A stretch of 64,000 nt of DNA from UBA5239 sp040391785 (GTDB taxonomy: Bacteria; Verrucomicrobiota; Lentisphaeria; Victivallales; Victivallaceae): the NCBI GenBank assembly GCA_040391785.1, contig JBEBXH010000016.1:18172-82171 (forward strand), written 5' to 3'. This document shows positions 62,703-64,000 of the stretch, in pieces; positions within the stretch are counted from its first letter, which is position 1, and every line of letters begins with the position of its first letter. Position numbers and translations under genes: made by a program. Under the pieces are notes generated by a model. The model was not told where the DNA came from. It worked only from the letters and a program-made list of their open reading frames with translations, and did no database searches.

Positions 62703-64000
62703 TTAACGATTGGCCATGGCCTCGTCAAACGCTTCGCCGATGTCAATCATCGCTTCGCCCGGCTTGAGGGCGGCGGTGTATTCTTCGCCGGCAGCCTTCA
62801 GGGCTTCTTCCGAATAGTTTTCGGTAGCGGCCTTGATGCTCAGTCCGATACGGCGCTCGTCGCGGTCAACCTTGATCACGCGGGCTTCGATATCCTGTCC
62901 GAGCTGGAGAACGTCCTTGACGCGCTCCACATGGTCGCGGCTGATCTGCGAAATGTGGATCAGGCCGTCGATCTTGTTGGAGAGTTCGATGAACGCGCCG
63001 AAAGCGGTAATCTTGGTGATCTTGCCCTGTACCAGGTCGCCGACCTTGTAGAGCTCTTCGATGTGATCCCACGGATCGCTTTCGGTCTGCTTCAGGCCGA
63101 GGGAGATGCGCTGCTGATCCGGATTGATGTCCAGGATGATTGCTTCGACTTCTTCGCCGACCTTCAGGATTTCGTTCGGGTTGTTGATCTTGCGGGTCCA
63201 GGACATGTCGGACACGTGAATCATGCCGTCGATATCGTTTTCGATTTCAACGAATGCGCCGTAGCTGGTCATATTGCGGACTTTGCCCTTGATGCGGGTA
63301 TTGACCGGATATTTTTCCATGAGGACTTCCCACGGATTGCGTTCTTTCTGACGCAGGCCCAGGGAGATCTTCTTGCTGGCTTCGTCGATTTCGAGCACGA
63401 TGGCTTCGACTTCTTCACCAACGCTGACGACTTCGCCGGCCTTGGTGATGCGCTTGGTCCAGGACATTTCAGACACGTGGATCAGGCCTTCCACGCCGTC
63501 TTCGAGTTCAACGAAGGCGCCGTAGGGCATGATGTTGACCACGCGGCCCTTGACCGTGGTGCCGACCGGATACTTGCCGATCACGTCATCCCACGGATTG
63601 GCACTCTTCTGCTTGAAGCCCAGGGAAACGCGTTCCTTGGTGTAGTCGATGTCGAGGATGATGACTTCGAGTTCCTGTCCGACTTCGAGCATTTCGGACG
63701 GATGGGAGATACGGCCCCAGGACATATCGGTGATGTGGAGCAAGCCGTCCACGCCGCCGAGATCGATGAAGGCACCGAAATCGGTAATATTCTTAACCAG
63801 ACCCATGCGGACCTGCTTGACTTCCATGTCTTTCAACAGGGCAGAGCGCTTGTCGCGGCGGGATTCTTCGAGCAGTTCGCGGCGCGAAACCACGATGTTG
63901 CGGCGGTCATGATTGATTTTCAGGATCTTGAAATCAAATTCCTGACCGATGAATTCGTCCAGATTGCGGACCGGGCCGATATCAATCTGCGAACCCGGCA
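62703..64000 (-). CDS. rpsA: 30S ribosomal protein S1, C-terminal part (5' end outside window)
   Basis: The frame stays open to the window end, so the start lies beyond 64000. Four complete S1 RNA-binding repeats are visible, each with a GAF(I/V)(D/E)L core: GLVKNITDFGAFIDLGG, GRVVNIMPYGAFVELED, GKVRNMTSYGAFVEIEN and GKITKITAFGAFIELSN. Before them is the end of another repeat (FKILKINHDRRNIVVSRR). This equals repeats 2 (part) to 6 of a six-repeat S1. S1 binds mRNA leaders on the small subunit. The protein ends with a short acidic/Ala-rich tail and a terminator. Confidence 0.96.
   Translation of the reverse strand, partial: PGSQIDIGPVRNLDEFIGQEFDFKILKINHDRRNIVVSRRELLEESRRDKRSALLKDMEVKQVRMGLVKNITDFGAFIDLGGVDGLLHITDMSWGRISHPSEMLEVGQELEVIILDIDYTKERVSLGFKQKSANPWDDVIGKYPVGTTVKGRVVNIMPYGAFVELEDGVEGLIHVSEMSWTKRITKAGEVVSVGEEVEAIVLEIDEASKKISLGLRQKERNPWEVLMEKYPVNTRIKGKVRNMTSYGAFVEIENDIDGMIHVSDMSWTRKINNPNEILKVGEEVEAIILDINPDQQRISLGLKQTESDPWDHIEELYKVGDLVQGKITKITAFGAFIELSNKIDGLIHISQISRDHVERVKDVLQLGQDIEARVIKVDRDERRIGLSIKAATENYSEEALKAAGEEYTAALKPGEAMIDIGEAFDEAMANR

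Overview
The window looks like a chromosomal segment of a Lentisphaerota (Victivallales-like) bacterium. This is inferred from gene content, not from a marker tree. The clues are prepilin-type proteins with the [20 protein letters not shown] start and an H-X9-DG tail, co-transcribed with secreted glycoside hydrolases; many AraC, LacI and GntR sugar regulators; a multi-sugar ABC importer; and ordinary Gram-negative housekeeping genes. No rRNA, tRNA, CRISPR array or transposase gene was recognised.

Layout. 1-1658: 3' end of dnaE overlapping a hypoxanthine-DNA glycosylase. 1780-5029: AraC regulator divergent from a GH78 rhamnosidase-like enzyme. 5065-9755: a methyltransferase facing a VWA protein / histidine kinase / response regulator operon. 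9918-10163: a non-coding element with 16-bp terminal inverted repeats. 10177-13946: tsf, rpsB, recN. 14042-19033: AraC gene, then a LacI-controlled operon (LacI, pseudopilin, TIM-barrel protein, beta-helix protein) with a strong promoter and a palindromic operator at the predicted start site. 19212-22627: GyrI-like protein plus META lipoprotein, then an NMT1-like binding protein plus an outputless Cache sensor. 22618-24392: TIGR04076-type protein and a K+/H+ antiporter. 24554-30883: GntR-controlled carbohydrate ABC importer. 31021-32751: two paralogous small lipoproteins plus a radical SAM protein. 32758-38395: nucleoside hydrolase, pseudopilin and large glycoside hydrolase operon, divergent from an AraC regulator. 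38388-42149: ttcA, then glucuronokinase-like kinase, galU, a secreted protein and a VOC protein. 42216-46969: trmB, GH2 and an S41-like protease. 47057-52918: ywlE-like phosphatase, an rpiB-glyA gene fusion, serS, two unknown envelope proteins and dinB (probable CTG start). 53039-64000: sugar isomerase, aquaporin, ppdK, dut, a tandem pilT-pilT fusion, ispF, dsdA and the 3' part of rpsA.

How the genes work together. Several cassettes follow one plan: a one-component sugar regulator controls secreted or cytoplasmic glycan-degrading enzymes, twice with a pseudopilin in the same transcript, next to an ABC sugar importer and a possible uronate-to-UDP-uronate salvage pair. The best candidates for undescribed biology are the lipoprotein/radical SAM operon, the pseudopilin-plus-hydrolase operons, the RpiB-GlyA and PilT-PilT fusions, and two families of non-coding repeats at gene 3' ends, one of which shows compensatory changes in its stems.
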